The notes under the pieces are model-generated. The model was not told where the DNA came from. It searched no databases and saw only the letters and a list, made by a program, of their open reading frames with translations. From the NCBI RefSeq assembly GCF_037478005.1, contig NZ_CP144164.1, positions 3,596,001 to 3,660,000 on the forward strand: a DNA stretch of 64,000 bases. The letters are read 5' to 3'. The translations under genes were made by a program, and so were the position numbers. This DNA is from Alteromonas sp. M12 (GTDB lineage: Bacteria > Pseudomonadota > Gammaproteobacteria > Enterobacterales > Alteromonadaceae). Shown piece by piece: positions 52,687 through 62,307 of this stretch (the first letter of the stretch is position 1; every line of letters starts with the position of its first letter).

Positions 52687-52705
52687 TGTCTCACTATTTG
52701 AGACA
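52687..52705. promoter_or_regulatory. IclR operator upstream of the iclR gene
   Basis: TGTCTCA-CTATT-TGAGACA is a perfect 7-base inverted repeat with a 5-base spacer. It begins 61 bases upstream of the regulator's start, consistent with autoregulation. Confidence 0.7.
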
Positions 52706-52778
52706 AAAAGTTTATATAGTGTATTTAATTTGTGAACACTTTGTAAGAAGGGAGATTTGAAAATTAATCATTAACAGC

Positions 52779-52813
52779 AAAAAGCCCATAGCAAGGTGCA
52801 TTCTGCTACAGGC
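52779..52813 (-). terminator. Terminator of the FAH-family/dehydrogenase operon
   Basis: GCC-ca-TAGCA (52784-52793) pairs with TGCTA-ca-GGC (52804-52813). On the minus strand TTTTT follows. It lies 14 bases after the FAH-family stop. Confidence 0.65.
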
Positions 52814-52826
52814 AAAAAACAGCGTA

Positions 52827-53825
52827 TTACTCGGGTGAACCGACCTGAGAGCGCAGGATACCGATACCTTCAACTTCCAGTTCAATGTTATCTCCCGGTT
52901 CTATCCATCGCTCAAGTTCGTCACCACAACCAAAGGCGATGGTACCAGAACCAATAAAGTCCCCCGGATAGAGTGTCTCAGACTTTGATACATGTTCTAT
53001 GATTTGCGCAAAGCTCCAATACATGTCAGATGTATTGCCCGACGACCAAGTTTCTCCATTTATTCGTGCTTCCATTTTCAGGTTTGCAGGATCAATTTCA
53101 TCGGGTGTAACCAGACAAGGTCCCATTACGTTCCCCATATCCATATCTTTTCCCTTCGCAGGCCCTAAAAGCATAGTGATTTCCTGCTGAAGAACGTCTC
53201 TTGCACTAATATCATTAAATATGGTGTAACCGGCAATATAAGACGCTGCATCTTCAGCACTTATATTGCGTCCCGTTTTGCCTATATAAATACCGAATTC
53301 CAATTCAAAATCGAGCTTTTTAGTATACTTTGGCCATGGGATAATGCTGTTATTACCGCAAACCGTGCTTGTATTACCTTTGTAATAAAGCGGCTGTTGA
53401 TACCAAAGCTCTGGAATCGGTTTACCCGTTCGTTTTTCAAAATTCTTGGCGTGGGTTTCGAAGCTGATAGTATCGCGTATGGAATTTGGACGTAACACAG
53501 GGGCGAGCAAAGTAACTTGCGACATCAAAAATTGTAAAGGCTGGTTGTCAGGTCCAAACATGGGTTGATTATTTGTGTAGCGAGATTTAACAAAATTCAA
53601 TCCTTTTTTCGCCTCTTCCATGCTGTAGCTGCCGCCTTGTAACAGCAACAACATATCAGCGGGAACAATTGCATCGGCTATTTGCTGACAACGTTCAGTA
53701 TCAGTGTGCTGTTTCAAATAAAATGCGTAAGCGAAATTAAGATCGACAACATACTCGCGCAATTGCGCACCTATACGGTTGATCGGTCCAAAGGGAGAGT
53801 CGACAGAAAAAGAAATAAGTTTCAT
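52827..53825 (-). CDS. Fumarylacetoacetate hydrolase-family enzyme, 332 aa
   Basis: The chosen ATG (53823-53825) follows AAGGAT at good spacing; the frame reaches a TTG six codons upstream that overlaps this site. It is a single FAH-fold protein, shorter than fumarylacetoacetase. Metal ligands are in LDFELEFGIYIG and FNDISARDVLQQEI. The family includes ureidoglycolate lyases, diketo-acid hydrolases and hydratases. KLISFSVDS at the start is a typical FAH N-terminus. It is 66 bases downstream of the dehydrogenase, in one operon. Confidence 0.88.
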   Translation of the reverse strand: MKLISFSVDSPFGPINRIGAQLREYVVDLNFAYAFYLKQHTDTERCQQIADAIVPADMLLLLQGGSYSMEEAKKGLNFVKSRYTNNQPMFGPDNQPLQFLMSQVTLLAPVLRPNSIRDTISFETHAKNFEKRTGKPIPELWYQQPLYYKGNTSTVCGNNSIIPWPKYTKKLDFELEFGIYIGKTGRNISAEDAASYIAGYTIFNDISARDVLQQEITMLLGPAKGKDMDMGNVMGPCLVTPDEIDPANLKMEARINGETWSSGNTSDMYWSFAQIIEHVSKSETLYPGDFIGSGTIAFGCGDELERWIEPGDNIELEVEGIGILRSQVGSPE

Positions 53826-53891
53826 AGGTGTAATCCTTGCCAAATAATATTTGTCGTTAATAAAAACGAGTTTTAGTTTCGATAAGCTGAG

Positions 53892-54851
53892 TTAATTGTT
53901 TGCAATGAAAAGCTTTAGTTGACGCAGCAAACGTTCGTTATTTATTGCCACTTTTTTGTCACCGCGCCCGTCGTGATACTGATACCAGCCCTCACCGGAT
54001 TTTAATCCTAATTCCCCACGCTCAACTTTATCGATAAGTTGTTGCGAGGGTAAATCGGCTTTGCTTAACGTTGGGAAAATGTTGGCTGATGCCCTAGCTG
54101 CGGTATCTAAGCCAATCATATCCTCGGCTTCCATTGGTCCAAGGCACGCAAGCCTGAAACCATAACTGGCCTTTACAGCAGTATCTAAGTCTTCAGGTGA
54201 GACTACCCCTTGCTCCAACAAATAATCGATTTCCCGCTCCATAGCACCGGTTAGACGGTTAATGATAAATCCCGGAATTTCTTTTCTAACCAAAACCGGC
54301 TGTTTGCCAATTGATTTCATTAGTTCAAGGGTTAAATCAATAGTCTGTTGTGAGGTCTGCGCACATTTATGCACTTCTACTGCTGGAATAATATGTGCAG
54401 GATTAAAGTAATGCAGGCCAATCAAACGATGCTGCGTGGCCATTTTGGCGCCGACTTCAGACACCGTCATACTGCTGGTATTAGTGGCTAGAATAATATT
54501 TTCAGGTAACTTATCTAGGCGCTCGAACAATGATTGTTTAAGCTCAATAAGCTCAGGTAGCACCTCAATCACCACATCCGTCGATGAGAGATACTCAGCG
54601 ACATCGGTGGTTGCTGTGTAGCTAATTCGCTGAAGTATATCTTCTCGGTTTTCGGTGATTAATTGATGTTTTTTAAACTGCTCTAAATTACGCGCGATGC
54701 CATTTTCACATCGCACTAAGGCTTCTTCCGAAATATCATATACATCGACTTGTAAACCGGCTTGCGCAAAACCTTGCGCAATTCCTTCACCCATTACGCC
54801 CGCGCCAATTACCGCGACGCGCTTAATTTGCTTTATTTGTTGAGAAACCAT
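53892..54851 (-). CDS. 3-hydroxyacyl-CoA dehydrogenase-family enzyme
   Basis: This 319-aa NAD-dependent dehydrogenase has an N-terminal Rossmann fold with GAGVMGEG, the catalytic region GLHYFNPAHIIPAVEVH and a helical C-terminal domain with PGFIINRLTGAMEREIDYLLEQG. Relatives include 3-hydroxybutyryl-CoA dehydrogenase and L-gulonate 3-dehydrogenase (CRYL1-like); the latter acts on non-CoA substrates and has the same length. Given the neighbouring FAH-family enzymes, oxidation of a beta-hydroxy acid to a beta-keto acid is likely. Confidence 0.9.
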   Translation of the reverse strand: MVSQQIKQIKRVAVIGAGVMGEGIAQGFAQAGLQVDVYDISEEALVRCENGIARNLEQFKKHQLITENREDILQRISYTATTDVAEYLSSTDVVIEVLPELIELKQSLFERLDKLPENIILATNTSSMTVSEVGAKMATQHRLIGLHYFNPAHIIPAVEVHKCAQTSQQTIDLTLELMKSIGKQPVLVRKEIPGFIINRLTGAMEREIDYLLEQGVVSPEDLDTAVKASYGFRLACLGPMEAEDMIGLDTAARASANIFPTLSKADLPSQQLIDKVERGELGLKSGEGWYQYHDGRGDKKVAINNERLLRQLKLFIANN

Positions 54852-54936
54852 GACTAATCACCCGATTTTTGCATTTAATTTGTTAAACTTTCGTTAACAA
54901 TAGTAAGGGTGATAAGTATTCATCAGCAAGATAGGC

Positions 54937-54953
54937 GTTTCACCATATGAGAC
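54937..54953. promoter_or_regulatory. IclR operator near the dehydrogenase gene
   Basis: GTTTCA-CCATA-TGAGAC has the same half-sites and 5-base spacer as the site before the iclR gene. It lies 86 bases upstream of the dehydrogenase start in the divergent gap to the TonB receptor. Confidence 0.7.
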
Positions 54954-55011
54954 AATCTGCAGTATATGCGCAAATAATGCCACAACAGGGCCCACAGTTT
55001 ACTTTCAAAGC

Positions 55012-55028
55012 GTTTCAACATGTGAAAC
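55012..55028. promoter_or_regulatory. IclR operator near the TonB receptor gene
   Basis: GTTTCA-ACATG-TGAAAC is a perfect palindrome of the same type. It lies 101 bases upstream of the receptor start and 58 bases from its sister site. Two sites in one divergent gap suggest control of both directions. Confidence 0.7.
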
Positions 55029-55128
55029 ACATGCATTGACCGGAGAATCGACCATTCGTAACCTAGATTTAACAAATTTATTACATTGATCGTTTCACGA
55101 AAATGCATTGGCGCATTGAGGAGTACTT

Positions 55129-57510
55129 ATGAGTAATGTTGTACAAAGACGTTTTAAAAGAAACCCACTGGCACTAGCGGTTTGTACGCTTTTGCTAAAT
55201 CCCATGGTTGGTAATAGTCAGCTATTTGCACAAGAACAACCCAACATCGCTGAAGAAGAAGCGGTAGAACAAATTCTTGTTTATGCGCGTAAACGCGGTG
55301 AACAGGAAAAAGATGTTCCCGTTTCTCTCACCGCAATGACTGGTGATGAGTTGACTCAAGCTGGTGTTTCTGACATTACCAGTTTATTTGCCCTGATGCC
55401 TGGAGTGGAAAATAACGCAGACGGCAGTCGTATCGCTAACAAACCTGCCATTCGCGGTGTAGGCTCTACCGAAAACTCATCAATCAGAGCTAAGGTCACC
55501 ACCTTTATTGACGGCATTCCCATTGTCGGTGCTCAAGGGATGAGTTCTTTTGCAGGTTTACAGCAAGTAGAAGTACTTCGTGGCCCACAAAGTTCCGCTT
55601 TTGGTCGCTCTACATTTGGTGGTGCGATTAATTATGTTACCCGCGATCCGGATCCTTCTGGTGATTTAGAGTTTGATGTTAGAGGCAGACTTGGAACAGA
55701 TGAAACCCGAGATGTTAGCCTGTCATTAATTACCCCCTTAATAGAAGATAAGTTGGCCGTGGCAGTCACCTTAGAGTCAAATAACTATGGTGGTCCAAGT
55801 GAATGGGTAACCACATCGGGTGATCAATTAGGCGCGAGAAAAGACAGCCTAGGTTCTGTGAAACTAGTGTATACACCCACCGATAATATTAAAGCTGAAT
55901 TGATGTACCTCAACCAAGAAATTGATGACGGTCACACGGCTGTATTGTTTGCTAACCTTGACCAACTTGAGCCCTACGCCCTTGATAGTGACGGTTTATG
56001 TGTCATCAATGGCGGCAGTAACGCCTGTGTGATAAACGGCGAAATCGATCATATAGAGCCTTATTTTGACTACAACTTTGATCACGCGGTTAACCCCGTC
56101 GTTAATCCTGGTACACGGGTTGATCGTGAACGGATTCAAGGCTCAGTTGAGATTGAGTTTGATAACGGCATGGCGTTAACAGTCTTAGGCGCTGTCACTG
56201 ACGAAGTGGGTGATACCTCTTTTGATCGTGATGCCTACAATGATGTGACCACCATACATGTGGCCTCTTCACCAGAAAGCGATGAAACTTATGCTGAAGT
56301 GCGTTTGGCCTCATCAGACGAAGGAGACTTTAACTGGTTAGTCGGTGCTTCTTTATATGAGTACGACTATTTGAATACGGTATATGCGAATAAATCTACC
56401 GGTGCGGTGATGGACTTATATTCTGAAGGCGCAAGAAATATCGGCGTATTTTTCAACCTTGGTTATCAATTTACCGACCGTTTAACTGGCTCGATTGAAG
56501 GACGTTACCAATCTGATGAGATAGACAGTGTTTATCCAGAAAATGCAGCCAGAGGAGTTGACAGTGATATTCAATCCAGCAGCGATACTAAATCGTTCCA
56601 GCCTCGTATTGCCCTAAGTTATGAATTAGACAACAACAATAATGTTTATGCTCAGTTAGCTCGAGGTACTAACCCTGCAGGCTTCAATGCCAATGCCCTT
56701 GATCCAATTTTGCTGCAAACTGCCGCAGAAGAAAGCTTCGATTTAGATGCATTTCAAACCTATGAAGAAGAAGTGATTGTGAGTTATGAGCTAGGCGTAA
56801 AAGGGTATTTGCCAGACCACGACTTCCGCTATTCTTTAGCCCTCTACTATTTAGATTGGGAAGGCTACGTTCAGCCAGCTACAGCTAACTGGACTCCCTC
56901 TGATGGCGAGCTATCTGAAGGCACGACTGCAGATGATTACTACTCTCGATTATTTCTAAATACCGGAGATTTAAGTGGTGCGGGAATCGAATTTGAAGGT
57001 GAATGGCAACCAATCGACTATCTTGACATAGGTACTGCTATCTCTTACACCGGACTGGAATTTAAAGATGATGCATGTTCACCCATTCCGTTAGATTATG
57101 GTGTTGCTGCAACTTCTACTGACCCTTATAACTGTGCTGCAACTATTGGTGGCAATGCGCCGCCTATGTTATCGCGGTTCACTTGGTCTTTAAATGCTAC
57201 CTACACGGTGGAACTAAACAGCGATTTAGTGTCTTATAGCCGAGTTGACTACCAATATCGTTCCAAACGTTATGTTGAGCAAATCAATACCGACTACTTA
57301 CCTGCATATTCTATGGTTAATCTGCGCAGTGGTATTCGCGCCGATAACTGGTCAATCGAATTGTACGTCAATAATTTGTTTGATGAAGACTCTCCTGCAG
57401 GCGCAGTGCGCTTTTTTGATGGACGCATCTCAGGTATGTCTTACAACACTAGTGTTCGCTTGCGTGAACCAAGAACCGCTGGAATTAATCTAGCCTACAG
57501 TTTCTTTTGA
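55129..57510 (+). CDS. TonB-dependent receptor of the IclR catabolic island
   Basis: This 793-aa receptor has a good GAGGAG site and a signal peptide (about 35 residues, ending FA-QEQ). The TonB box region AVEQILVYARKRGEQEKDVP is followed by the plug with PAIRGVGSTENSSIRAKVTTF, VEVLRGPQSSAFGRSTFGGAI, and a barrel ending LAYSFF with a terminal Phe. It belongs to the FecA-like group often found near aromatic or steroid catabolism. It heads the operon with a sulfatase and a methyltransferase, so it likely admits the sulfated or ring compound the island handles. Confidence 0.94.
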   Translation: MSNVVQRRFKRNPLALAVCTLLLNPMVGNSQLFAQEQPNIAEEEAVEQILVYARKRGEQEKDVPVSLTAMTGDELTQAGVSDITSLFALMPGVENNADGSRIANKPAIRGVGSTENSSIRAKVTTFIDGIPIVGAQGMSSFAGLQQVEVLRGPQSSAFGRSTFGGAINYVTRDPDPSGDLEFDVRGRLGTDETRDVSLSLITPLIEDKLAVAVTLESNNYGGPSEWVTTSGDQLGARKDSLGSVKLVYTPTDNIKAELMYLNQEIDDGHTAVLFANLDQLEPYALDSDGLCVINGGSNACVINGEIDHIEPYFDYNFDHAVNPVVNPGTRVDRERIQGSVEIEFDNGMALTVLGAVTDEVGDTSFDRDAYNDVTTIHVASSPESDETYAEVRLASSDEGDFNWLVGASLYEYDYLNTVYANKSTGAVMDLYSEGARNIGVFFNLGYQFTDRLTGSIEGRYQSDEIDSVYPENAARGVDSDIQSSSDTKSFQPRIALSYELDNNNNVYAQLARGTNPAGFNANALDPILLQTAAEESFDLDAFQTYEEEVIVSYELGVKGYLPDHDFRYSLALYYLDWEGYVQPATANWTPSDGELSEGTTADDYYSRLFLNTGDLSGAGIEFEGEWQPIDYLDIGTAISYTGLEFKDDACSPIPLDYGVAATSTDPYNCAATIGGNAPPMLSRFTWSLNATYTVELNSDLVSYSRVDYQYRSKRYVEQINTDYLPAYSMVNLRSGIRADNWSIELYVNNLFDEDSPAGAVRFFDGRISGMSYNTSVRLREPRTAGINLAYSFF

Positions 57511-57537
57511 TTAGTGCTTTAAGAGGTATTAAGTATT

Positions 57538-58950
57538 ATGAATATAACTAAGTCTGTTTTGCACCTTATTGGTGTGTTGGTTTTAAGCGTTTGTATTAAT
57601 GGTTGTGTTAAAACGGAAGCTGAAACTCAAATAGCGTCACAAACTAATCCTAAGCCGAATATTATTTTTATTCTGCTAGACGATTTAGGCTACGGTGATG
57701 TGGGGTATTTAGGGTCTGAGATTAAAACGCCTAATATAGACGCGTTGGCCAATCAAGGCGTGGTTATAAGTCATAGTTATGCTTATCCCATATGCAGCCC
57801 CACTCGGGCTGCTTTAATGACCGGAAAAAACCCTCTAGGGTTTGGCATTGATGGGCCAATGGAAAACGATGCTATGCTGCCTGAGAGCCTGACAACTATG
57901 CCTGAGATGTTTCGGGATGCAGGTTACCAAACCTGGATGGTAGGGAAATGGCATTTAGGCATGGCTAAGAAGTCTGCAATGCCCCACAACCGAGGATTTG
58001 ATGATTTTTATGGTTTCCTAGGTGGTTTTGTTGATTTCTATACTCATGTGTATTTTGGTGGTCTTGATTGGCAACACAATGACACCTCACTGCGAGAAGA
58101 AGGACATGCCACTGATTTGTTAGCCCACAAGGCAATCGAAAAAATCCAAAATTATAACAACGATGCTCCCTTTTTCATGTATTTATCATTAAATGCACCA
58201 CATACGCCTTTGCAATATGTGCCTGAGCCAATTTACGACTATAGCGCGATACCATCGGCTGACCGTCGTGTATTTGCTGACATGACATCTCATGTTGATC
58301 AGCGTATTGGTGAAGTACTTCAAGCACTTGAAGACAAAGGTATTGCCGACAACACCTTAGTGGTATTTATGAGCGATAATGGAGGTAACTTGGAAGCGGG
58401 AGCGAACAACGGCCAACTGTTAAAAGGCAAAGCTAGCGCCTACGAAGGCGGGGTTCGTGTACCTACCATTGTGCGCTGGCCAGCAGGTTTGAGTAAGAAG
58501 AATATTGCAGAATCACCACTTTTTACGCAAGACTGGCTGCCCACTTTACTAGACGCCGCGGACATCCAATATGATCCATCTAATTTTGATGGTCAGAGTA
58601 TGTTTACGCTGTTAAAAACAGGAACCACAGACAATACTCAAAGGACAGTTTTACTTGGTACGGCAAAATCAAAAGCCGTGTATCAGTGGCCGTTTAAACT
58701 GATAAAAGAAGGTACTGATACCTTGTTGTTTAATCTGCTAGAGGACGAATTTGAACAACATAATTTAGCCGCAATGCACCCAGGTTTAGTAGCTGCCTTG
58801 TCAAAACAGTTAACCTCAAGAACAGCGCTCCCTTCAAAAGCGGCGAAAGGTCCTCCTCCAGAATCGCTTTTCTATGGACCTGACGGTAACTTTATCTACG
58901 ATATACGTAAACCCGAAACCCGTGCTCCTTGGGTGGAAACAGCAGAATAA
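57538..58950 (+). CDS. Lipoprotein type I sulfatase (S1 family)
   Basis: It removes sulfate from an ester. The FGly precursor is Cys86 in ICSPTRAALMTGKNP, which must be matured by a formylglycine-generating enzyme not found in this window. Metal ligands include Asp48 and Asp49 (ILLDDLGYGDVG) and VFMSDNGGN (about 283-291). The N-terminus has a lipobox-like NGC with Cys23, so it is probably anchored in a membrane and faces the periplasm. The 470-aa length is normal. Gap to the receptor is 27 bases, to the methyltransferase 22 bases, so the three form one operon. Confidence 0.92.
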   Translation: MNITKSVLHLIGVLVLSVCINGCVKTEAETQIASQTNPKPNIIFILLDDLGYGDVGYLGSEIKTPNIDALANQGVVISHSYAYPICSPTRAALMTGKNPLGFGIDGPMENDAMLPESLTTMPEMFRDAGYQTWMVGKWHLGMAKKSAMPHNRGFDDFYGFLGGFVDFYTHVYFGGLDWQHNDTSLREEGHATDLLAHKAIEKIQNYNNDAPFFMYLSLNAPHTPLQYVPEPIYDYSAIPSADRRVFADMTSHVDQRIGEVLQALEDKGIADNTLVVFMSDNGGNLEAGANNGQLLKGKASAYEGGVRVPTIVRWPAGLSKKNIAESPLFTQDWLPTLLDAADIQYDPSNFDGQSMFTLLKTGTTDNTQRTVLLGTAKSKAVYQWPFKLIKEGTDTLLFNLLEDEFEQHNLAAMHPGLVAALSKQLTSRTALPSKAAKGPPPESLFYGPDGNFIYDIRKPETRAPWVETAE

Positions 58951-58972
58951 TAATTAGCTAACAGGTGCAGTA

Positions 58973-60508
58973 ATGAATTCAGAATACACTCAAGACGTCG
59001 CGTTTAATTCAGATTTTGGTGCATTACAAACACCTGTTCACATCACTACTGCAGCCCTACTATCGGGTTGGCCTGCACATAAATTTGCAGGCCATTTTCG
59101 GTATTTAGATTTAGCTTGCGGGAATGGACATACCTTAACGCTATTAGCGGATGCCTACCCCGAAGCTGAGTTTGTTGGAGTAGACATCAATCCAACACAC
59201 ATTGAACAAGGGCAAACACTCGCCCGCCAAGCAAATTTAAAAAATCTACAATTTTTCTGCAGCGATATAGCCGATGCTGGGCAATTAAACCTGAAGGAGT
59301 TTGATTATTGCACGGCCAGTGGCGTATTTTCGTGGCTCGATGAAAAACGCCAAACAGATTTATTCGATGTTGCGACCCGTGCACTTGCACAAGGAGGCTT
59401 ATTCTTTTTAGATTACTGTGCCTTACCGGGTATTACTCAAAACGCGACTTTGTATGGCATGTTGCAACAACTCTCCACCGAGTATTCAGGATCTAGTGCT
59501 GAGAAGCTCAAAGGTGCGAGTCAGTTACTGGCTGAAGTCAGAGGAAATAACGGCCAATTCTTCCAACAAAATGGTCAAGCAAACGAGCGTTTTTCCCGAT
59601 TGCTTGCAAATGCCCCAGAGGATGAAGCCCACGAAGTGCTCAACCTGCAACCTCGCAGCGTTTGGAGTCGCGACATTATTGCAAAAGCACAAAGTGTTGG
59701 GCTTGAGTTTGTCGGCAGTGCGGGCCTACATCATAATATAGCCGAATTTTCTGCACACTTGGGACTACCAGCTAATAGCGAACAGTTTTCAGTGGCAACA
59801 CAGCAAATGTTGCAAGATATAGCTTGGAATATTGCACAACGTAAAGATATTTATTGTAAAGGGGCCAAACCTTCAACCTCGTCATTGTTACAAAGAGTTG
59901 GAGAATGTCATTTTTATTTTGCGCCAGGCGCCCTTAGCGATAACATGATTGGCCACATTACGACTCAATTTCCAGCCGCCAACCTACTCACCCCGACTAT
60001 TGTATCTTTGCTTAGAGATCATGCAGATTGCAGTACGATAAACGCGTTGATCAATAAATTATGTGAGCGTTACCAAGCGAAACTAGCCAGTTCTTTTTTA
60101 GAAGCTGAAAAGCTAGTGACTCAATTGCTGGCTACTCGGGTTATGTCATTGGCGAAACCAATTGCCCCATCTTCGCCACAAGGTACTTTATGTATGCCTT
60201 CTTTATTGAATCAAACCTTGCTAAAACAAGATATTCATCTTGAGCATGGAAGACCCCTTGCTTCGCCGTTGATTGGTACACGTTTGCTGTTACCTATCAA
60301 AGATAGATTGTATTTATGGGCGTTGGTATTCGGTGACGTTGGTGCGGCATGGGATAAATTAGGCGACTTGCAGAATGCGTTTCATGATGCAAATGGTCAA
60401 CCGATAACGAAACAAACCTTTGCAGCAATTATTGCTCAAAGCCAACCCGCTTTTAATCAACGGGTTGTGCCCGAGCTGTTACGCTTGGGCATTCTTCAAT
60501 ACCGTTAA
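58973..60508 (+). CDS. Class I methyltransferase with regulatory domain
   Basis: The 511-aa protein has a SAM-binding domain at about 35-200 with LDLACGNGHTLTLLADAYP (motif I) and VGVDINPTHIEQGQ (motif II). A region of about 85 residues resembles the methyltransferase regulatory domain (PF10119 type), and a C-terminal domain of about 170 residues follows. Proteins of this layout are uncharacterised, and a methyl acceptor cannot be named. Its place after a sulfatase suggests action on a hydroxyl or protein partner in the same pathway. Convergent with the SDR gene, 11 bases apart. Confidence 0.8.
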   Translation: MNSEYTQDVAFNSDFGALQTPVHITTAALLSGWPAHKFAGHFRYLDLACGNGHTLTLLADAYPEAEFVGVDINPTHIEQGQTLARQANLKNLQFFCSDIADAGQLNLKEFDYCTASGVFSWLDEKRQTDLFDVATRALAQGGLFFLDYCALPGITQNATLYGMLQQLSTEYSGSSAEKLKGASQLLAEVRGNNGQFFQQNGQANERFSRLLANAPEDEAHEVLNLQPRSVWSRDIIAKAQSVGLEFVGSAGLHHNIAEFSAHLGLPANSEQFSVATQQMLQDIAWNIAQRKDIYCKGAKPSTSSLLQRVGECHFYFAPGALSDNMIGHITTQFPAANLLTPTIVSLLRDHADCSTINALINKLCERYQAKLASSFLEAEKLVTQLLATRVMSLAKPIAPSSPQGTLCMPSLLNQTLLKQDIHLEHGRPLASPLIGTRLLLPIKDRLYLWALVFGDVGAAWDKLGDLQNAFHDANGQPITKQTFAAIIAQSQPAFNQRVVPELLRLGILQYR

Positions 60509-60519
60509 TTGCAAGGCCT

Positions 60520-61305
60520 TTAATTGCAAGAGAAGCCACCATCGATATTAATCACTTCGCCAGTCACTAAGTTTGAAGCAGCGGATGCTAAAAACATAAA
60601 GATTCCATTAAAGTCTTCAGGCTCTCCTAGGCGTCCTAACGGGATTCGACTTAGCACATCGGCGCGTTTGTCGGCAGCTTCTGGCTCAAACAACCAACTC
60701 GTTAATGCCGAGCGAAATACTGTAGGCGCGATGGCGTTAACACAAATATTATGTGGTCCAAGTTCCACGGCTAAAGAACGAGTAAGCATATTGACTGCAG
60801 CCTTAGATGTACCATACGCGGAAGTACCGGCAGCGGTAGCAAACTGAGCACGCACCGAGGAAACTAAGATGATTTTTCCGCCACGACCTTGCTCGGTCAT
60901 CACTTTACTGGCTTCCCTTGATACCAGCCAGCTTTGTTTAACGTTTGCATCCATAACACGATCAAATTCTTCTGGGCTCATTTGTGCTATGGGTTTAACT
61001 ACTGCGGTACCTGAAGCACAAACCAGAATATCAAGGGGATGTTTTTGAGTAGCATGCTCAAGCATGCGAGTGACGGCTTCTTCGTTTTCCGGTCTGCCCA
61101 CAAAATAGGAAACCTCTACCCCGTAAGACTGAATTTCCTGTGCAAGGGCCGATAATGTCTCACTATTCGAGCCTGTTAATGTAATGTTTGCACCTGCTGC
61201 GGCCAACGCTCTTGCTGCTGCCGATCCTAACGCACCCGTAGCACCAACTACGAGGGCTGACTTGCCATCAAGGCTAAATAAAGATGCTGGTGAAGTTTGT
61301 TGCAT
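60520..61305 (-). CDS. Short-chain dehydrogenase/reductase
   Basis: A classical SDR of 261 aa. The cofactor motif is GATGALGSAAARAL, the structural NVK is present, and the catalytic Ser-Tyr-Lys are in ILVSSVRA and SAYGTSKAAVN. The end TGEVINIDGGFSCN is typical. ATG 61303-61305 follows GGGAG; the frame runs 17 codons further upstream without a start site of that quality. It is divergent from the cyclase operon across 167 bases with an IclR-type operator. It probably oxidises a secondary alcohol of the imported compound. Confidence 0.93.
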   Translation of the reverse strand: MQQTSPASLFSLDGKSALVVGATGALGSAAARALAAAGANITLTGSNSETLSALAQEIQSYGVEVSYFVGRPENEEAVTRMLEHATQKHPLDILVCASGTAVVKPIAQMSPEEFDRVMDANVKQSWLVSREASKVMTEQGRGGKIILVSSVRAQFATAAGTSAYGTSKAAVNMLTRSLAVELGPHNICVNAIAPTVFRSALTSWLFEPEAADKRADVLSRIPLGRLGEPEDFNGIFMFLASAASNLVTGEVINIDGGFSCN

Positions 61306-61399
61306 AATTGTAACTCCCTTAAGTTTCAAACTGACAATAAATTGCCTCCAACCCAAGTATTCTGCAGTCTCAGCCTAAAAACCATTTAAATTTAAATAG

Positions 61400-61418
61400 T
61401 GTTTCAATAGTTAAGACA
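61400..61418. promoter_or_regulatory. IclR-type operator in the SDR/cyclase gap
   Basis: TGTTTCA-ATAGT-TAAGACA has the same spacer and half-sites, with one mismatch in the right half. It lies 95 bases upstream of the SDR start and 55 upstream of the first cyclase start. Confidence 0.6.
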
Positions 61419-61472
61419 ACCCTGTCGAAGCGTCCCTTTTCCCGTGCAATACTCTTTTCACACCTTGCAACT

Positions 61473-62297
61473 GTGGATAACAAAATGACCGTTAGAACAG
61501 AACCAAACACTGGCCTTCAATTTGTAGAGTTGAGCCACCCATGGCATCACAATCAACCCGTTTTGCCTGGACACGATGAACTTATTCTATACCGTTCAGT
61601 GAATCACGCGAAACATGGTGTGATGAGCCAGAAATTTAAAACGACTTTTCATACTTCAACACATGTTAATGCGCCTATTCATTTAGTCTCTGGTGCCAAA
61701 GGCATCGGCGAATTGCCGCTAGAAACATTCTGGGGTACAGGCGTCGTAATTTCTATACCCAAACAAAAATGGCAGCAAGTTAGCGCCGCTGATTTAGCTT
61801 CATTTGATCAATATATTAATGCCGGTGATATCGTTTTGATCAACACCGGATGGCATCACCTTTATGCTGATAGCCAAGCCTATTTTGGCCACTCTCCAGG
61901 CATCACAGAAGATGCAGCTCAATGGTTCGTGGATAAAAAAATCAAAATGTTGGGAGTAGACACTCCGCAAGTCGACCATCCTCTTGCTACCTCGTTAGGG
62001 TTGCACAGAAATGGCCCAACAATGAAACGACTAGCCCCAGAATATGAAGCTGAAACCGGCCGAAGTGCAAGTGAAGACTTTCCTGATTGGATACCAGCTC
62101 ACAAATTATTGTTACAGAACGGCATTCCAACTATCGAGAATGTAGGCGGCGACCTTGACTCTGTCACCGGCAAACGCACTACCTTCCATGCCATGCCTTG
62201 GCGTTGGAATGAAGGAGATGCTTGCGTAATTCGATTAATGGCAATTTCAGATCCAAATGGGCAATACCGTATCGAACCCGGTACGAATCAGGAATAA
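61473..62297 (+). CDS. Cyclase-family metal hydrolase with altered metal motif
   Basis: This 274-aa protein belongs to the cyclase family (kynurenine formamidase / isatin hydrolase fold). The metal-binding motif, normally HxGTHxDxPxH, reads HTSTHVNAPIH: Ser for Gly and Asn for the first metal-binding Asp. The substrate-side segments IVLINTGWHHLY and DHPLATSLGLHRNGP are normal. It could still bind metal through the remaining histidines, or be a non-catalytic partner of the next protein. It overlaps nothing; the next gene starts 10 bases after its stop. Confidence 0.87.
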   Translation: MDNKMTVRTEPNTGLQFVELSHPWHHNQPVLPGHDELILYRSVNHAKHGVMSQKFKTTFHTSTHVNAPIHLVSGAKGIGELPLETFWGTGVVISIPKQKWQQVSAADLASFDQYINAGDIVLINTGWHHLYADSQAYFGHSPGITEDAAQWFVDKKIKMLGVDTPQVDHPLATSLGLHRNGPTMKRLAPEYEAETGRSASEDFPDWIPAHKLLLQNGIPTIENVGGDLDSVTGKRTTFHAMPWRWNEGDACVIRLMAISDPNGQYRIEPGTNQE

Positions 62298-62307
62298 GGA
62301 GAGCGTA

